Of a stretch of DNA of 64,000 bases, positions 7,630 through 16,509 are shown one piece after another. Position numbers and translations under genes: made by a program. Under the pieces are notes generated by a model. It saw only the letters and a list, made by a program, of their open reading frames with translations. It made no database searches and was not told the origin of the DNA. Every line of letters begins with the position of its first letter. Position 1 is the first letter of the stretch. Origin of the DNA: Microbacterium nymphoidis. GTDB taxonomy: Bacteria > Actinomycetota > Actinomycetes > Actinomycetales > Microbacteriaceae. Location of the stretch: the NCBI RefSeq assembly GCF_021044885.1, contig NZ_JAJNOD010000001.1:1364001-1428000 (forward strand). The letters run 5' to 3'.

Positions 7630-8529
7630 TCAGCGGGTCACCGTGAAGGTGAACACCGAGTTGTCGAAGTGGTTGTATGCCTCGTAGTCGATGAGGTCGT
7701 AGAGGTCGGCCCGGTGCTGCATCTCGCCGAGCTTGTCACGGAGATGCCCCTTCTGCTCGATCTCATCCAGCGCCCGCTCGGTGGCGCCCATCGCGATGCG
7801 CAGCATCGATACCGGCCAGATCACGATGTTCATGCCGACCGACGCCAGCTGATCCACGGAGAACAGCTCACTCTTGCCGAACTCCGTCATGTTGGCCAGC
7901 AGCGGGACGTCGACGGCACGTCGCACGGCCTCGAACTCCTCGAGCGTGCGCATCGCTTCGGGGAAGATCGCATCCGCGCCGGCGTCCACCAGCTTCTTCG
8001 CGCGATCCACGGCCGCATCGAGACCCTCGACGGCGCGGATGTCGGTGCGCGCCATGATGAGGAAGTTCGGGTCGCGACGGGCATCCACCGCCGCCCGGAT
8101 GCGTCGCAGGGCCGTGGACTCGTCCACCACGGACTTGCCATCCAGGTGACCGCAGCGCTTCGGGTTGACCTGGTCCTCGATGTGCAGGCCGGACAGACCC
8201 GCATCCTCCATCTCCTGGACGGTGCGCGCCACGTTCATCGGCTCGCCGAATCCGGTGTCGGCGTCGATGATCGCAGGGAGGTCGGTCATCCGCGCGATCT
8301 GCTTGCCCCGACCGGCCACCTCGGTGAGGGTGGTGAGGCCGATGTCGGGAAGGCCGAGATCGGCCGAGAGCACCGCGCCGGAGATGTAGACCCCCTCGAA
8401 GCCCTTCTGCTCGATCAGACGCGCCGAGAGCGGATTGAAGGCGCCGGGGAAGCGGAGCAGCTCACCACTGGCGAGTCGCTCACGGAACAGGCGGCGCTTG
8501 TCGGCCGCAGATGTCTGCGAATAGAGCAT
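7630..8529 (-). CDS. prpB: 2-methylisocitrate lyase
   Basis: A 299-aa member of the isocitrate lyase/PEP mutase family that splits 2-methylisocitrate into pyruvate and succinate. It carries the KRCGH catalytic motif (in NPKRCGHLDGKSV), the metal-binding DADTGFGEPMNV, and the AGADAIFPEA segment. The start at 8529 has a strong GGAGG site six bases upstream. It is the third gene of the methylcitrate operon, between prpD and prpC, and completes the route from propionyl-CoA to pyruvate. Confidence 0.95.
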   Translation of the reverse strand: MLYSQTSAADKRRLFRERLASGELLRFPGAFNPLSARLIEQKGFEGVYISGAVLSADLGLPDIGLTTLTEVAGRGKQIARMTDLPAIIDADTGFGEPMNVARTVQEMEDAGLSGLHIEDQVNPKRCGHLDGKSVVDESTALRRIRAAVDARRDPNFLIMARTDIRAVEGLDAAVDRAKKLVDAGADAIFPEAMRTLEEFEAVRRAVDVPLLANMTEFGKSELFSVDQLASVGMNIVIWPVSMLRIAMGATERALDEIEQKGHLRDKLGEMQHRADLYDLIDYEAYNHFDNSVFTFTVTR

Positions 8530-8547
8530 GAGTCCTCCGAGATGGGC

Positions 8548-8573
8548 GCCCCGCCGGCCGGAGCCGGCGGGGC
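8548..8573. terminator. Perfect hairpin between prpD and prpB
   Basis: GCCCCGCCGGC (8548-8558) pairs perfectly with GCCGGCGGGGC (8563-8573) around the 4-nt loop CGGA. It lies just 3' of the prpD stop, inside the operon. It has no U-tract, so it could reduce readthrough or protect the prpD 3' end rather than stop transcription fully. Confidence 0.6.
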
Positions 8574-8578
8574 GAGGT

Positions 8579-10105
8579 TCAGAACAGGCCGCGGGGCGAG
8601 GGCGCCGCGTCCAGCACGCCCGGCTTCGCGACGATCGACAGCTGCAGCACCTCATCGGCGCTCAGCTCGGGGAGGCGCTGAGCGAGATCGAGGAAGCGCT
8701 CGATCTCATCGGCGTCGAGCACGGGCTCGGCGAGGAGGCGGAACTTGCGCACGTAGTCCGCGCGCGCGAAGGGCCGGGCGCCGAGAGGGTGGGCATCTGC
8801 GACGGCGATCTCGTCAACGATCGTCGAGCCGTCCGTGAGCGTGATCTCCACCCGCCCGCCGAAAGCCTTCTCGTTGGGGTCCTCCGAGTGGTAACGACGC
8901 GTCCATTCGGCGTCCTCGGCCGTGGTCACCTTGTTCCACAGGGCCACGGTGTCGGGCCGGGCGGCACGCTCGGGGGCGTAGGAGTCCACGTGGTGCCAGG
9001 CGCCGTCCTGCAGCGCCACCGTGAAGATGTACGGGATCGAGTGATCCAGGGTCTCCCGGCTGGCCGTCGGGTCGTACTTCTGCGGGTCGTTCGCCCCCGA
9101 CCCGATCACGTAGTGGGTGTGGTGGCTGGTGTGCAGCACGACGCTCGCGATGTTCGCCGGATCGCGCAGCGAAGGATTCTCGTTTCCGAGCTTGCGGGCG
9201 AGGTCGATCCACGCCTGTGCCTGATACTCGGCAGAGTGCTCCTTGGTGTAGGTGTCCAGGATGCCGCGCTTGGGCTCGCCCGGCGCGGGAAGCGGGACGT
9301 CGTACGCCGCGTCCGGCCCGTCCAGCAGCCACGCGATGACACCGTCCTCGCCCTCGTAGATGGGCGACGGACTGGTCTCGCCGCGCAGCGCGCGATCCAC
9401 CGCTTCGACGGCCATCTTCCCCGCGAACGCCGGAGCGTGCGCCTTCCAGGTGGAGATCTCCCCCTTGCGCGACTGGCGGGTGGCCGTGGTGGTGTGCAGC
9501 GCCTGCCCCACCGCCTGATAGATGGTCTCGGTGGGCAGTCCGAGGAGCGTCCCGATCCCGGCGGCGGCCGACGGGCCGAGGTGGGCGACGTGGTCGATCT
9601 TGTGCTTGTGCAGGCTGATGGCGCGCACGAGGTCGACCTGGATCTCGTAACCCGTGGCGAGCCCCCGGATGAGGGCGGCACCATCCTTGCCGGCGTGCTG
9701 GGCGACGGCGAGGATCGGCGGGATGTTGTCGCCGGGGTGCGAGTACTCGGCTGCAAGGAAGGTGTCGTGGTAGTCGAGCTCGCGCACCGCGACGCCGTTG
9801 GCCCACGCCGCCCACTCCGGGCTGGTGCGGTCCTGCAGCACGCACCCGAACACGGTGGCGCCTTCGCCGCCGCGGGAGACCGGGTGATCCATCGCCTGGG
9901 CGCGTGCGGCCGAGACCGGACGGCGGGTGAGCGACGCGGCCGCGACGGCGGCGTTGTCGATGATGCGGTTGATGATCATGTCGACGACCGCGGGCTCCAC
10001 CTCCACCGGATCGGTCGCTACCTCCGCGATCTTCCAGGCCAGCTGCTGGTCGCGCGGCAGATCCTCCGCGCTCTTGTAGACGCGGACGTGATGCGTGACG
10101 GTCAT
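8579..10105 (-). CDS. prpD: 2-methylcitrate dehydratase
   Basis: A 508-aa MmgE/PrpD family protein that dehydrates 2-methylcitrate to 2-methylaconitate. Family features include the N-terminal helical segment ([17 protein letters not shown]), [20 protein letters not shown], the [20 protein letters not shown] stretch and [18 protein letters not shown]. The size is normal. It starts inside the stop of the GntR regulator (ATGA overlap), so regulator and enzyme are co-translated. With prpB and prpC it forms a complete 2-methylcitrate cycle apart from an aconitase. Confidence 0.95.
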   Translation of the reverse strand: MTVTHHVRVYKSAEDLPRDQQLAWKIAEVATDPVEVEPAVVDMIINRIIDNAAVAAASLTRRPVSAARAQAMDHPVSRGGEGATVFGCVLQDRTSPEWAAWANGVAVRELDYHDTFLAAEYSHPGDNIPPILAVAQHAGKDGAALIRGLATGYEIQVDLVRAISLHKHKIDHVAHLGPSAAAGIGTLLGLPTETIYQAVGQALHTTTATRQSRKGEISTWKAHAPAFAGKMAVEAVDRALRGETSPSPIYEGEDGVIAWLLDGPDAAYDVPLPAPGEPKRGILDTYTKEHSAEYQAQAWIDLARKLGNENPSLRDPANIASVVLHTSHHTHYVIGSGANDPQKYDPTASRETLDHSIPYIFTVALQDGAWHHVDSYAPERAARPDTVALWNKVTTAEDAEWTRRYHSEDPNEKAFGGRVEITLTDGSTIVDEIAVADAHPLGARPFARADYVRKFRLLAEPVLDADEIERFLDLAQRLPELSADEVLQLSIVAKPGVLDAAPSPRGLF

Positions 10106-10740
10106 GAGTGTCCTTCCGGGAGTGAGGCGAGGATGTTGGTGAGCGCATTGTGCAGGTGCACGTGCGTGGCGTGGGCTGCGAGGTCCCCGTCACCGGCGGC
10201 GATCGCGCTGGCGATCAGGCGGTGTTCGGTGACGGAGGCGGCCAGGCGAGTGGTGTTCTCCCGGGAGAGCCGGCGCACGCGCACGAGATGAGTGCGGATG
10301 GTGCGTAGCGCCGCGGTGAGGTAGTCGTTCGCGACCGCGAGGTCCAGCGCGGCGTCGAAGCGCGCGATCAGGACGCTGTACGCCTCCCGCCCCGCGTCCG
10401 CGTCCAGGTTCACGGCGCCGAGCTCGTCCGCGAGCTCGGCGAACACCCGGCGGTCCCCGCGCTCCGCCGCAAGTCGTGCCGCCGTCTCCTCCAGCGCCCG
10501 CCGAACCTCGAACAGCTCACGGATGTCGTCACGATCAATGTCGGTGACCACGGTCACGCGCGGCGACACCTGCGCCACCAGACCGTCGGCGTTGAGCCGC
10601 CCGATGGCCTCGCGCAACGGCGTACGGCTGACCCCGAGACGGGCCGCCTGCTCGACCTCGCCCAGTACCGACCCGGGAGCCAGTCGTCCGGACTGGATCT
10701 CCTCGAGGAGCGTCCCGTAAGCGCGATCACTCGCTCGCAT
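10102..10740 (-). CDS. GntR family regulator (FCD/FadR type) of the methylcitrate operon
   Basis: A 212-aa protein with an N-terminal winged helix ([20 protein letters not shown]...[15 protein letters not shown], residues about 8-48) and an all-helical FCD effector domain ([19 protein letters not shown] onward). It is the first gene of the prp operon and probably its autoregulated controller, sensing methylcitrate or a related acid; this is inferred from position. The start at 10740 has GAGGAGG nine bases upstream. It replaces the sigma54-type PrpR used by enterobacteria. Confidence 0.88.
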   Translation of the reverse strand: MRASDRAYGTLLEEIQSGRLAPGSVLGEVEQAARLGVSRTPLREAIGRLNADGLVAQVSPRVTVVTDIDRDDIRELFEVRRALEETAARLAAERGDRRVFAELADELGAVNLDADAGREAYSVLIARFDAALDLAVANDYLTAALRTIRTHLVRVRRLSRENTTRLAASVTEHRLIASAIAAGDGDLAAHATHVHLHNALTNILASLPEGHS

Positions 10741-10770
10741 GGCACCTCCTCGTGATCGAACGATACCCCT

Positions 10771-10837
10771 TAGTGTATACACAAATCCTCATCTATGGGC
10801 GTGGAGCGAGCTAACGACCGGCTTTCGTATACATACC
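10771..10837. promoter_or_regulatory. Two GntR-type operator candidates upstream of the prp operon
   Basis: GTGTATACAC (10773-10782) is a perfect 10-bp palindrome within TAGTGTATACACAA, close to the GT-N-TAC consensus of FadR-type GntR proteins. A weaker site, TTCGTATACATACC (10824-10837), has its GTATAC core 52 bp away, about five helical turns. Both lie upstream of the leftward GntR gene and of the rightward deacetylase. Autoregulation, perhaps by looping, is inferred. Confidence 0.55.
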
Positions 10838-10954
10838 GAGACGCGCGCCAGCGTCCAGCGGGTCACGCTCGCGTCCAGCCGATACGATCGTCACGGCATC
10901 CGGCGACCCGCTCCGACCGACGAGTGCGCCCGCTGCCCGCGAAACAGGGGGATC

Positions 10955-12094
10955 ATGACCACGCACGCCAAACCGCGCCGGGGCCGGCGAGCCCTCATCA
11001 TCACGGGTGCCGTGATCGCCGCCGCAGCCGTGTTCTCGGGCGGCGTCGCACTCGGTGCGGCGCAGTCCGGAAGCGCACCCGCCGCCACGGCGCCGACCGG
11101 CAGCCACACCAGTGCGGCAACCGCCACCCCCACACCGACTCCCCTCACCGCCACCCAGCAGCTCCTCCAGGACAGCGGCGATCCGAACGCGTGCGCGGTG
11201 TCGTTCCGTGGCGAGGGCATCACCGAGGCACCGGTCGTCGAATCCGCCGGCGCCCGCTACGCCCACCTGCCGATCCCGGCGCAGGACGGACGAGTGTTCG
11301 CCGGCTGGTACGCCAGCCCCGAAGCCGCGGCCACCCGCGACACCGCATCGCGCATCAACGGCGCCGACGCGGTGGGGTGCGGACCGGAGCGCGAGGTGAC
11401 GCTCCACGGTGCGTGGACCACGGCCGAGGATCTGGCCGCAACGGGAACCCGCGTGCCGATCCTGATGTACCACCAGTTCACCGACAAGCCGGAGGGCGAG
11501 GAGGGGTGGCTCCGCAACAACTTCTACGGCGTCACGGACTGGCAGAACGATCTGGCCTACATCCGCGACGGCGGCTTCTACCTCCCCACCTGGGACGAGC
11601 TCTCGGCTTTCATCGACGGCCGGCTCTTCCTCCCACCCCGCTCGGTGATCATCACCGATGACGACGCGGATTCCACCTGGCTGAACTGGGCGGTGCCCGT
11701 GGTCGATCAGGACCAGCTCCTCACCACCTCCTTCGTCATCACCAGCGCCCGCCAGGACCCCACCCCGTCGATCTGGGTGCAGCAGCGCTCGCACACCCAC
11801 GCGATGCATGAGGCGGGCGAGAACGGGAAGGGCCGGATGGTCAACTGGTCAGAGGCGGACATCGCCGCCGACCTGCAGACGTCCGCGCAGATCCTCGGTG
11901 CCACGGAGGTGATCGCCTACCCGTACGGTCACTACAACGACACGGCGAAAGCCGGAGTTGCCGCCGCCGGCTTCGAGATGGCGGTGACCACCGAGTGGGG
12001 TTACGTCACCGTCGGCTCCGACAAACTCGCCCTGCCTCGCGTCCGGATGAACTGGGGCATGACGGTGGACGACCTCGCGGGCATGATCGGCTGA
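10955..12094 (+). CDS. Membrane-anchored polysaccharide deacetylase (CE4/NodB fold, PgaB/IcaB-like)
   Basis: A 379-aa protein with one transmembrane anchor (residues about 12-35), an Ala/Thr/Pro-rich linker, a short region at 110-155 containing FAGWY...VTLHGAWT that resembles a Listeria-Bacteroides (InlB-type) repeat, and a C-terminal deacetylase domain. Metal-site motifs are TDDDAD (234-239), HTHAMH (280-285, like the HTxxxH of IcaB/PgaB) and YPYGHYN (322-328); MYHQF at 171-175 is also typical. It probably removes acetyl groups from an extracellular glycan. The start ATG follows an AGGGGG site. The first motif, TDDDAD, departs from the usual TFDDG. Confidence 0.82.
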   Translation: MTTHAKPRRGRRALIITGAVIAAAAVFSGGVALGAAQSGSAPAATAPTGSHTSAATATPTPTPLTATQQLLQDSGDPNACAVSFRGEGITEAPVVESAGARYAHLPIPAQDGRVFAGWYASPEAAATRDTASRINGADAVGCGPEREVTLHGAWTTAEDLAATGTRVPILMYHQFTDKPEGEEGWLRNNFYGVTDWQNDLAYIRDGGFYLPTWDELSAFIDGRLFLPPRSVIITDDDADSTWLNWAVPVVDQDQLLTTSFVITSARQDPTPSIWVQQRSHTHAMHEAGENGKGRMVNWSEADIAADLQTSAQILGATEVIAYPYGHYNDTAKAGVAAAGFEMAVTTEWGYVTVGSDKLALPRVRMNWGMTVDDLAGMIG

Positions 12095-12125
12095 GGTCCT
12101 CACGAAACCCTCACGGTTCACATTC

Positions 12126-12161
12126 TTCACAAAATCGTGAAACGGGCGTAGCGTCCCCGGC
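12126..12161 (+). promoter_or_regulatory. Leaderless promoter with operator, ABC exporter operon
   Basis: TTCACA (12126-12131) and TAGCGT (12149-12154) form a -35/-10 pair with a 17-nt spacer. The start ATG at 12162 lies 7 nt after the -10 box and no Shine-Dalgarno is visible, so the transcript is probably leaderless. An inverted repeat TTCAC (12126-12130) / GTGAA (12137-12141) overlaps the -35 box and spacer and is a plausible operator for the regulator two genes downstream. Confidence 0.6.
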
Positions 12162-13073
12162 ATGAACACCGTCATCAGCACGGAGGGCCTGCGCAAGACG
12201 TACGGCCGCGTGCATGCGCTGGATGGGCTCGATCTCTCGGTCTCGGCGGGACAGGTGCACGGTTTCCTGGGTCCGAACGGCGCCGGAAAGTCCACCACGA
12301 TCCGGATCCTGCTGGGCCTGGCTCGCTCCTCAGGCGGCACCGCACGGCTACTTGGCGCCGATCCGTGGCACGATGCGGCAGCACTTCATCGACGGATCGC
12401 GTACGTTCCCGGCGACGTCAGCGTCTGGCCGAACCTCACCGGTGGCGAGGCCGTGGATCTCCTGGTGCGCCTGCGCGGCGGCGATACCCGCACGGCCGAG
12501 TACCGTGCCGAACGAGAGCGGCTGTCCACCGCGTTCCAGTTCGATCCACGTACCCGAGGGCGCGCGTATTCGAAGGGGAACCGGCAGAAGATCTCCCTGA
12601 TCGCCGCCTTCGCGCTCCCCGCCGAGCTGTACATCCTGGATGAGCCCACGAGCGGGCTGGACCCGCTGATGGAGATCGTGTTCCAGCAGGAGGTGTCGCG
12701 CGTGAGCGCTGCCGGGGCCACGGTGCTGCTGTCGAGCCACATCCTCAGCGAGGTGGAGCGTCTGTGCGATCACGTCTCGATCATCCGTGCGGGCCGCATC
12801 GTCGAGACCGGAACCCTTGCCGACCTGCGCCACCTCACCCGGACCGAGGTGTCCTTCGACGATGACGGGACCGTCCCCGCGGGGGCGCAGGACGTGGTCC
12901 GGGAGGGAGGACGAATCCGTTTCACGGTCGACCCCGCCGACATGCCCACAACCCTGGCGACCCTGGCGGATGCGAAAGTGCAGGGGTTGCGCGTGAATCC
13001 GCCCTCCTTGGAGGAGCTGTTCCTGCGTCACTATGGAGACGACGCCACGACGCGCCGTGGATCGGCGGCGTGA
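12162..13073 (+). CDS. ABC exporter ATP-binding protein (polyketide-antibiotic exporter type)
   Basis: A 303-aa ABC ATPase. Walker A is GPNGAGKSTT near residue 40, Walker B is LYILDEPTSGLDP, and the H-loop is LSSHILSE. The signature loop is YSKGNRQK rather than LSGGQ, as is usual in the DrrA/YhaQ-like exporter group. The C-terminal ~75 residues form a small accessory domain. With the 549-aa permease that follows at a 1-bp gap it resembles the actinobacterial TnrB-type exporters of polyketide antibiotics; the actual substrate is unknown. Confidence 0.9.
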   Translation: MNTVISTEGLRKTYGRVHALDGLDLSVSAGQVHGFLGPNGAGKSTTIRILLGLARSSGGTARLLGADPWHDAAALHRRIAYVPGDVSVWPNLTGGEAVDLLVRLRGGDTRTAEYRAERERLSTAFQFDPRTRGRAYSKGNRQKISLIAAFALPAELYILDEPTSGLDPLMEIVFQQEVSRVSAAGATVLLSSHILSEVERLCDHVSIIRAGRIVETGTLADLRHLTRTEVSFDDDGTVPAGAQDVVREGGRIRFTVDPADMPTTLATLADAKVQGLRVNPPSLEELFLRHYGDDATTRRGSAA

Positions 13074-13074
13074 G

Positions 13075-14724
13075 ATGAGCACTCTCGTCGCGCATCGAAC
13101 GAGCCACGCCGGCGCGGTCCGCTCGCTGTGGGCGCTGCAGACGCGCCGGGACCGCCTGCAGCTGCCGCTGTGGATCCTCGGGAACGCCGCGATGGCCGCG
13201 CTCGCCGTCACCGGCGTCACGCAGTCGTACGGCACGGACCCCGAGCGGAGCACGCTGCTCGCCACGGCGATCGCGAACCCCGTGATCCTCACTTTCCGCG
13301 GCCTGCCGTCCGGCTCCGCCACCCCCGCGTTCACCGGATTCCTCATCGTTCCCTTCCTCGTGATGATCGCGGCGTTCATGAGCTCCTTCCTCGCGGTGCG
13401 GCACACCCGCGCGGAAGAGGAGAGCGGGAGAGCCGAGCTGATCGGTGCCACCGCCGCTTCGCGCCGCGCCGTGATCTGGGCGACGATCCTGCATGGCATC
13501 ACGGCCAACCTCGTCACGGCGGTCGCCATCGCCGTTGCCTTCCTCGCCAGCGGCCTGCCCTGGGGCGGCAGCGTCATGGCCGGGCTGGCGACGGGGGCCG
13601 CCGGCCTCGTCTTCCTCGGAATCGCGCTTATCGGCGCGCAACTGTTCGCCACCGCGCGAGGCGCGAACGCACTCGGGGTGATCGCCATTCTCGCCGGCTT
13701 CCTCCTCAGCGGCGTGGGTAACGCTCTCGGTACTCCCAACGCCGACCTGACCCGGATGGAGAGTTCCCCGCTCACCTGGTTCAGCCCGTTCGGCTGGGCG
13801 GAGAACGTCCGCCCGTTCGCCGATGACGCGGCCGGCCCCCTCGTTCTGCTCCTCGGCGCTGCCGCCGCGGCCGTGCTGCTGGCATACCTCCTGCAGGGCC
13901 GGCGCGACCTGGGCGGGTCCCTGGTAGCTCCCCGACGCGGTCCCGCGACGGCGGACTGGGTCCTGCGCGGGCCGGTGACGCTGGTGGGCCGGCTCACGCG
14001 CGGCACGATCCTCGCCTGGGCGGTCGGGGCGTTCCTCACCGGCGCTCTGGCGACGTCACTCGCGGCGGTCGTGCAGGAGATGGGCGGCAGCAATCCGGCT
14101 GTCGCGGCAATCCTGGAGGCGATGTCGGAGAACGACGACCTGCAGGCGGGAACGGTCGTGATCTTCTTCACGGTGGTCGGCATCCTGGCCTCCTGCTGCG
14201 CCGTGCAGATCATCGCCCGGGCACGCCAGGAGGAGACCCACGGGACGGTGGAGCCTGTCTGGGCGGCGAGTGTCGGCCGGCGGACCTGGCTGACGTCGTA
14301 TCTGGTCGCCGCCGCGGTGGCCATCTGCGCCGTGGACGGGGCCGCCGCGCTCGGCGCGTTCGCGGGCCTCAGCCGCACCAGCGCCGATCTCGCCGCCGAC
14401 GTGTGGGTGGGAGCAGCGGGCCAGGCCGCGGTGGCGGCGGTGTTCCTCGCGATCACGGCACTGGTGCTGGTGGTGCTCCCCCGGTGGACGACCGGCGTCG
14501 GCTGGTCGATCGTGGTGCTCGCGACGATCATCGGTCTGTTCGGGCCCCTGTTCGGGCTGCCGGACCAACTCACGCGGCTCTCGCCCTTCGCTCAGACGCC
14601 CATCCTCACCGCCGGCGGCGGCGTGGACGGGCGTGGCGTGGGCGGCATCATCGTCACGGCCGCGGTGGTCCTCGCACTGTCGGTGTGGCTGGTTCGTCGT
14701 CGGCCGCTGGTCACGGCAGGCTGA
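13075..14724 (+). CDS. ABC exporter permease (TnrB/polyketide exporter family)
   Basis: A 549-aa integral membrane protein with about 12 hydrophobic segments in two similar halves (first half to about residue 290, second from about 300), the usual build of the large exporter-of-polyketide-antibiotics permeases. It starts one base after the ATPase stop, so the two are co-translated. The motif RAEEESGRAELIGAT near residue 115 and its counterpart RARQEETHGTVEPVWA in the second half are the cytoplasmic coupling loops. It likely pumps a lipophilic drug or self-made compound out of the cell; specificity is not visible. Confidence 0.88.
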   Translation: MSTLVAHRTSHAGAVRSLWALQTRRDRLQLPLWILGNAAMAALAVTGVTQSYGTDPERSTLLATAIANPVILTFRGLPSGSATPAFTGFLIVPFLVMIAAFMSSFLAVRHTRAEEESGRAELIGATAASRRAVIWATILHGITANLVTAVAIAVAFLASGLPWGGSVMAGLATGAAGLVFLGIALIGAQLFATARGANALGVIAILAGFLLSGVGNALGTPNADLTRMESSPLTWFSPFGWAENVRPFADDAAGPLVLLLGAAAAAVLLAYLLQGRRDLGGSLVAPRRGPATADWVLRGPVTLVGRLTRGTILAWAVGAFLTGALATSLAAVVQEMGGSNPAVAAILEAMSENDDLQAGTVVIFFTVVGILASCCAVQIIARARQEETHGTVEPVWAASVGRRTWLTSYLVAAAVAICAVDGAAALGAFAGLSRTSADLAADVWVGAAGQAAVAAVFLAITALVLVVLPRWTTGVGWSIVVLATIIGLFGPLFGLPDQLTRLSPFAQTPILTAGGGVDGRGVGGIIVTAAVVLALSVWLVRRRPLVTAG

Positions 14725-14728
14725 GGTC

Positions 14729-15274
14729 ATGTCCGCTGCTGACTCGCCCGCCCCCTCCCGCACTACGCCGGGCCCGTCCGCCGAGGACGCTGGCCGCGCC
14801 GAGGACGCTGACCGAGCCGTGGACGAGCACCGGGCCGTGGAGGCTGCCGAAAAGGCGGCCGCCGTGATGACCGCGGCCGGGATGGCCCGCATGCCGGCGC
14901 GGGTGCTGATGGCCCTCGTAGCGGCTCCAGCCGACGGCTACACCGCAGCCCAGCTGGCCGAGCGGCTGGGCGTGAGCGCCGCAGCGATCTCCGGAGCCGT
15001 CACCTATCTGCACCGCCTGCACTTCATCGAGCGCCTCTCCCGGCCGGGCACCCGCGTCGTTCAGTACGCCGTGGTGCGGGAGACCTTCTACGGCTCGATC
15101 ACCTCCAACGCACCGATCTACGCCCGGATGGCCGCCTTCATCGACGAGATCGCCGCGGCGCACTCCGGGGATGCGGCAGCGTCCGCGCGCGCGACGGAGA
15201 TGGCCGACTTCTTCCGCTTCCTCGCGGAGCGCTTCCCTCAGCTCATCGACGAGTGGCGGCAGCGACAGGGCTGA
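14729..15274 (+). CDS. MarR/GbsR-like transcriptional regulator
   Basis: A 181-aa protein: an N-terminal Ala/Pro/Glu-rich tail of about 50 residues, then a winged helix (ARMPARVLMALVAAPADGY...LAERLGVSAAAISGAVTYLHRL) and a helical C-terminal dimer region. It begins 4 bp after the permease stop in the same operon, so it is very likely the local repressor of the ABC exporter, probably acting at the inverted repeat near 12130. Its last 32 bp overlap the end of the convergent membrane-protein gene. Confidence 0.82.
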   Translation: MSAADSPAPSRTTPGPSAEDAGRAEDADRAVDEHRAVEAAEKAAAVMTAAGMARMPARVLMALVAAPADGYTAAQLAERLGVSAAAISGAVTYLHRLHFIERLSRPGTRVVQYAVVRETFYGSITSNAPIYARMAAFIDEIAAAHSGDAAASARATEMADFFRFLAERFPQLIDEWRQRQG

Positions 15275-16466
15275 CGGCCCGCCGTCGCGGCACGAGCAGC
15301 AGCGCGCCACGCACGCTCACCGCGATCAACGCCTCGAGCGGGCCCTTGCGCCGCAGTGCCAGCAGAATCGCGCCGATCACCAGAGCGCCCGCCACGTTCA
15401 TCGCCCACAGCTCGAAGCCCGCACCCCGCGGTCCCATCGACATCGCGATCGGGATGGAGGCCAGACAGTGCGCCACGTAGATGGTGAGCGGCGCGGCGCC
15501 GGTCGTGGCGATGAGGCGAACGGGATAGGCCAGCCGACGCCGATCGGCGGTCAGCGCCGTCATGAGCCCGATGACCGAGACGGCCACCGCGCCGGTGCGG
15601 AGGATGTCCATCGGCGTTCCCGAATGCGGCGCCGCAATGAGCTGCATCCACCAGGTTCCGGTGGGCATGGCCCCGTACGAGCCCCCGCTCTGCGCGATGA
15701 TCGCCTGCTGCAGTTCGCCAGAGTTCGGGGCCATCGCGCCCACGGCAGCGAGCGTCACCGAGCTGACGATGATCGCCAGTGCTGCGAACGCCCCGCCGCC
15801 GACCGCGGCGATCCACCCCCACCCACGAAGTCCGCCACGCTCAGCGGTGACGATCATCCCGCGAGCGACGAGGATGCCGAGCAGCAGATACACAAGCCAG
15901 GTGATCACCGGGTAAACCCCGGTGAGGAGGAGGGCCCGCAGGGCGGTGACCGGATCGGCGAAATCACCCAGAGGCAGGCTCTCCCCCTCCAGGAAGATCC
16001 CCAGATCCACGCGCAGGGCGGCGTTGAAGCCGCCCCCGAACAGGGCCAGGAGACCGCCCACGAGCACGATCAGCCAGGACGGGGCGAGCAGGAAGGGCCC
16101 CGCGACGATCATGGCAGCCCCGAAGTAGACCAGCACCACGACCATCACCACCGGCGGCTCGGCGAGAAGCGTGCCGATGAACATCACGATGAGCCCCCGC
16201 ACCAGCACGGCGATCAGCACTCCCCTCGCGCCCCGTTCCTCGCGCACCCGTCTGGTCGCCAGCACCAGCGACATGCCGCCGAGCACGGCGAAGAGCGTGG
16301 ATGCCGTCCCTTCGCTCAGCTGGAACGCCGTAGTCGCGGCGATGGCGCGAAGCGGATCATTGGAGGCGCGATCGTTGAGCCACAGGTGCGCGGCGAACAT
16401 CCCGATGAGCGCGACGAATCGCGCGAGGTCGAGACCCGCGAAACGCGTGGGGAGGGAGGACGGCAC
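15243..16466 (-). CDS. Polytopic membrane protein, DUF1624/DUF418-like (putative acyltransferase)
   Basis: A 407-aa protein with about 10 membrane segments. The N-terminus RFAGLDLARFVALIGMFAAH matches the R-x-x-G-x-D-x-x-R opening of the heparan-alpha-glucosaminide N-acetyltransferase-like and DUF418 families, and the late segment GAAPLTIYVAHCL resembles the DUF418 C-terminal motif. It may transfer acyl groups across the membrane to a cell-surface glycan; no substrate is known. The start is a GTG at 16466, whose upstream GATGAT box suggests a leaderless message. Its end overlaps the MarR-like gene by 32 bp. Confidence 0.7.
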   Translation of the reverse strand: MPSSLPTRFAGLDLARFVALIGMFAAHLWLNDRASNDPLRAIAATTAFQLSEGTASTLFAVLGGMSLVLATRRVREERGARGVLIAVLVRGLIVMFIGTLLAEPPVVMVVVLVYFGAAMIVAGPFLLAPSWLIVLVGGLLALFGGGFNAALRVDLGIFLEGESLPLGDFADPVTALRALLLTGVYPVITWLVYLLLGILVARGMIVTAERGGLRGWGWIAAVGGGAFAALAIIVSSVTLAAVGAMAPNSGELQQAIIAQSGGSYGAMPTGTWWMQLIAAPHSGTPMDILRTGAVAVSVIGLMTALTADRRRLAYPVRLIATTGAAPLTIYVAHCLASIPIAMSMGPRGAGFELWAMNVAGALVIGAILLALRRKGPLEALIAVSVRGALLLVPRRRAVSPVAAATRR

Positions 16467-16498
16467 GCCCCCATCATCGCAGTCCGTGATGGGGGCGT
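16465..16498. terminator. Perfect 12-bp hairpin after the sugar permease operon
   Basis: ACGCCCCCATCA (16465-16476) pairs with TGATGGGGGCGT (16487-16498) around a 10-nt loop. It lies just downstream of the leftward permease stop (16510), so it ends the sugar ABC operon. Unusually, its lower arm overlaps the GTG start of the next gene downstream. Confidence 0.7.
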
Positions 16499-16509
16499 GA
16501 TCCGCCGGC

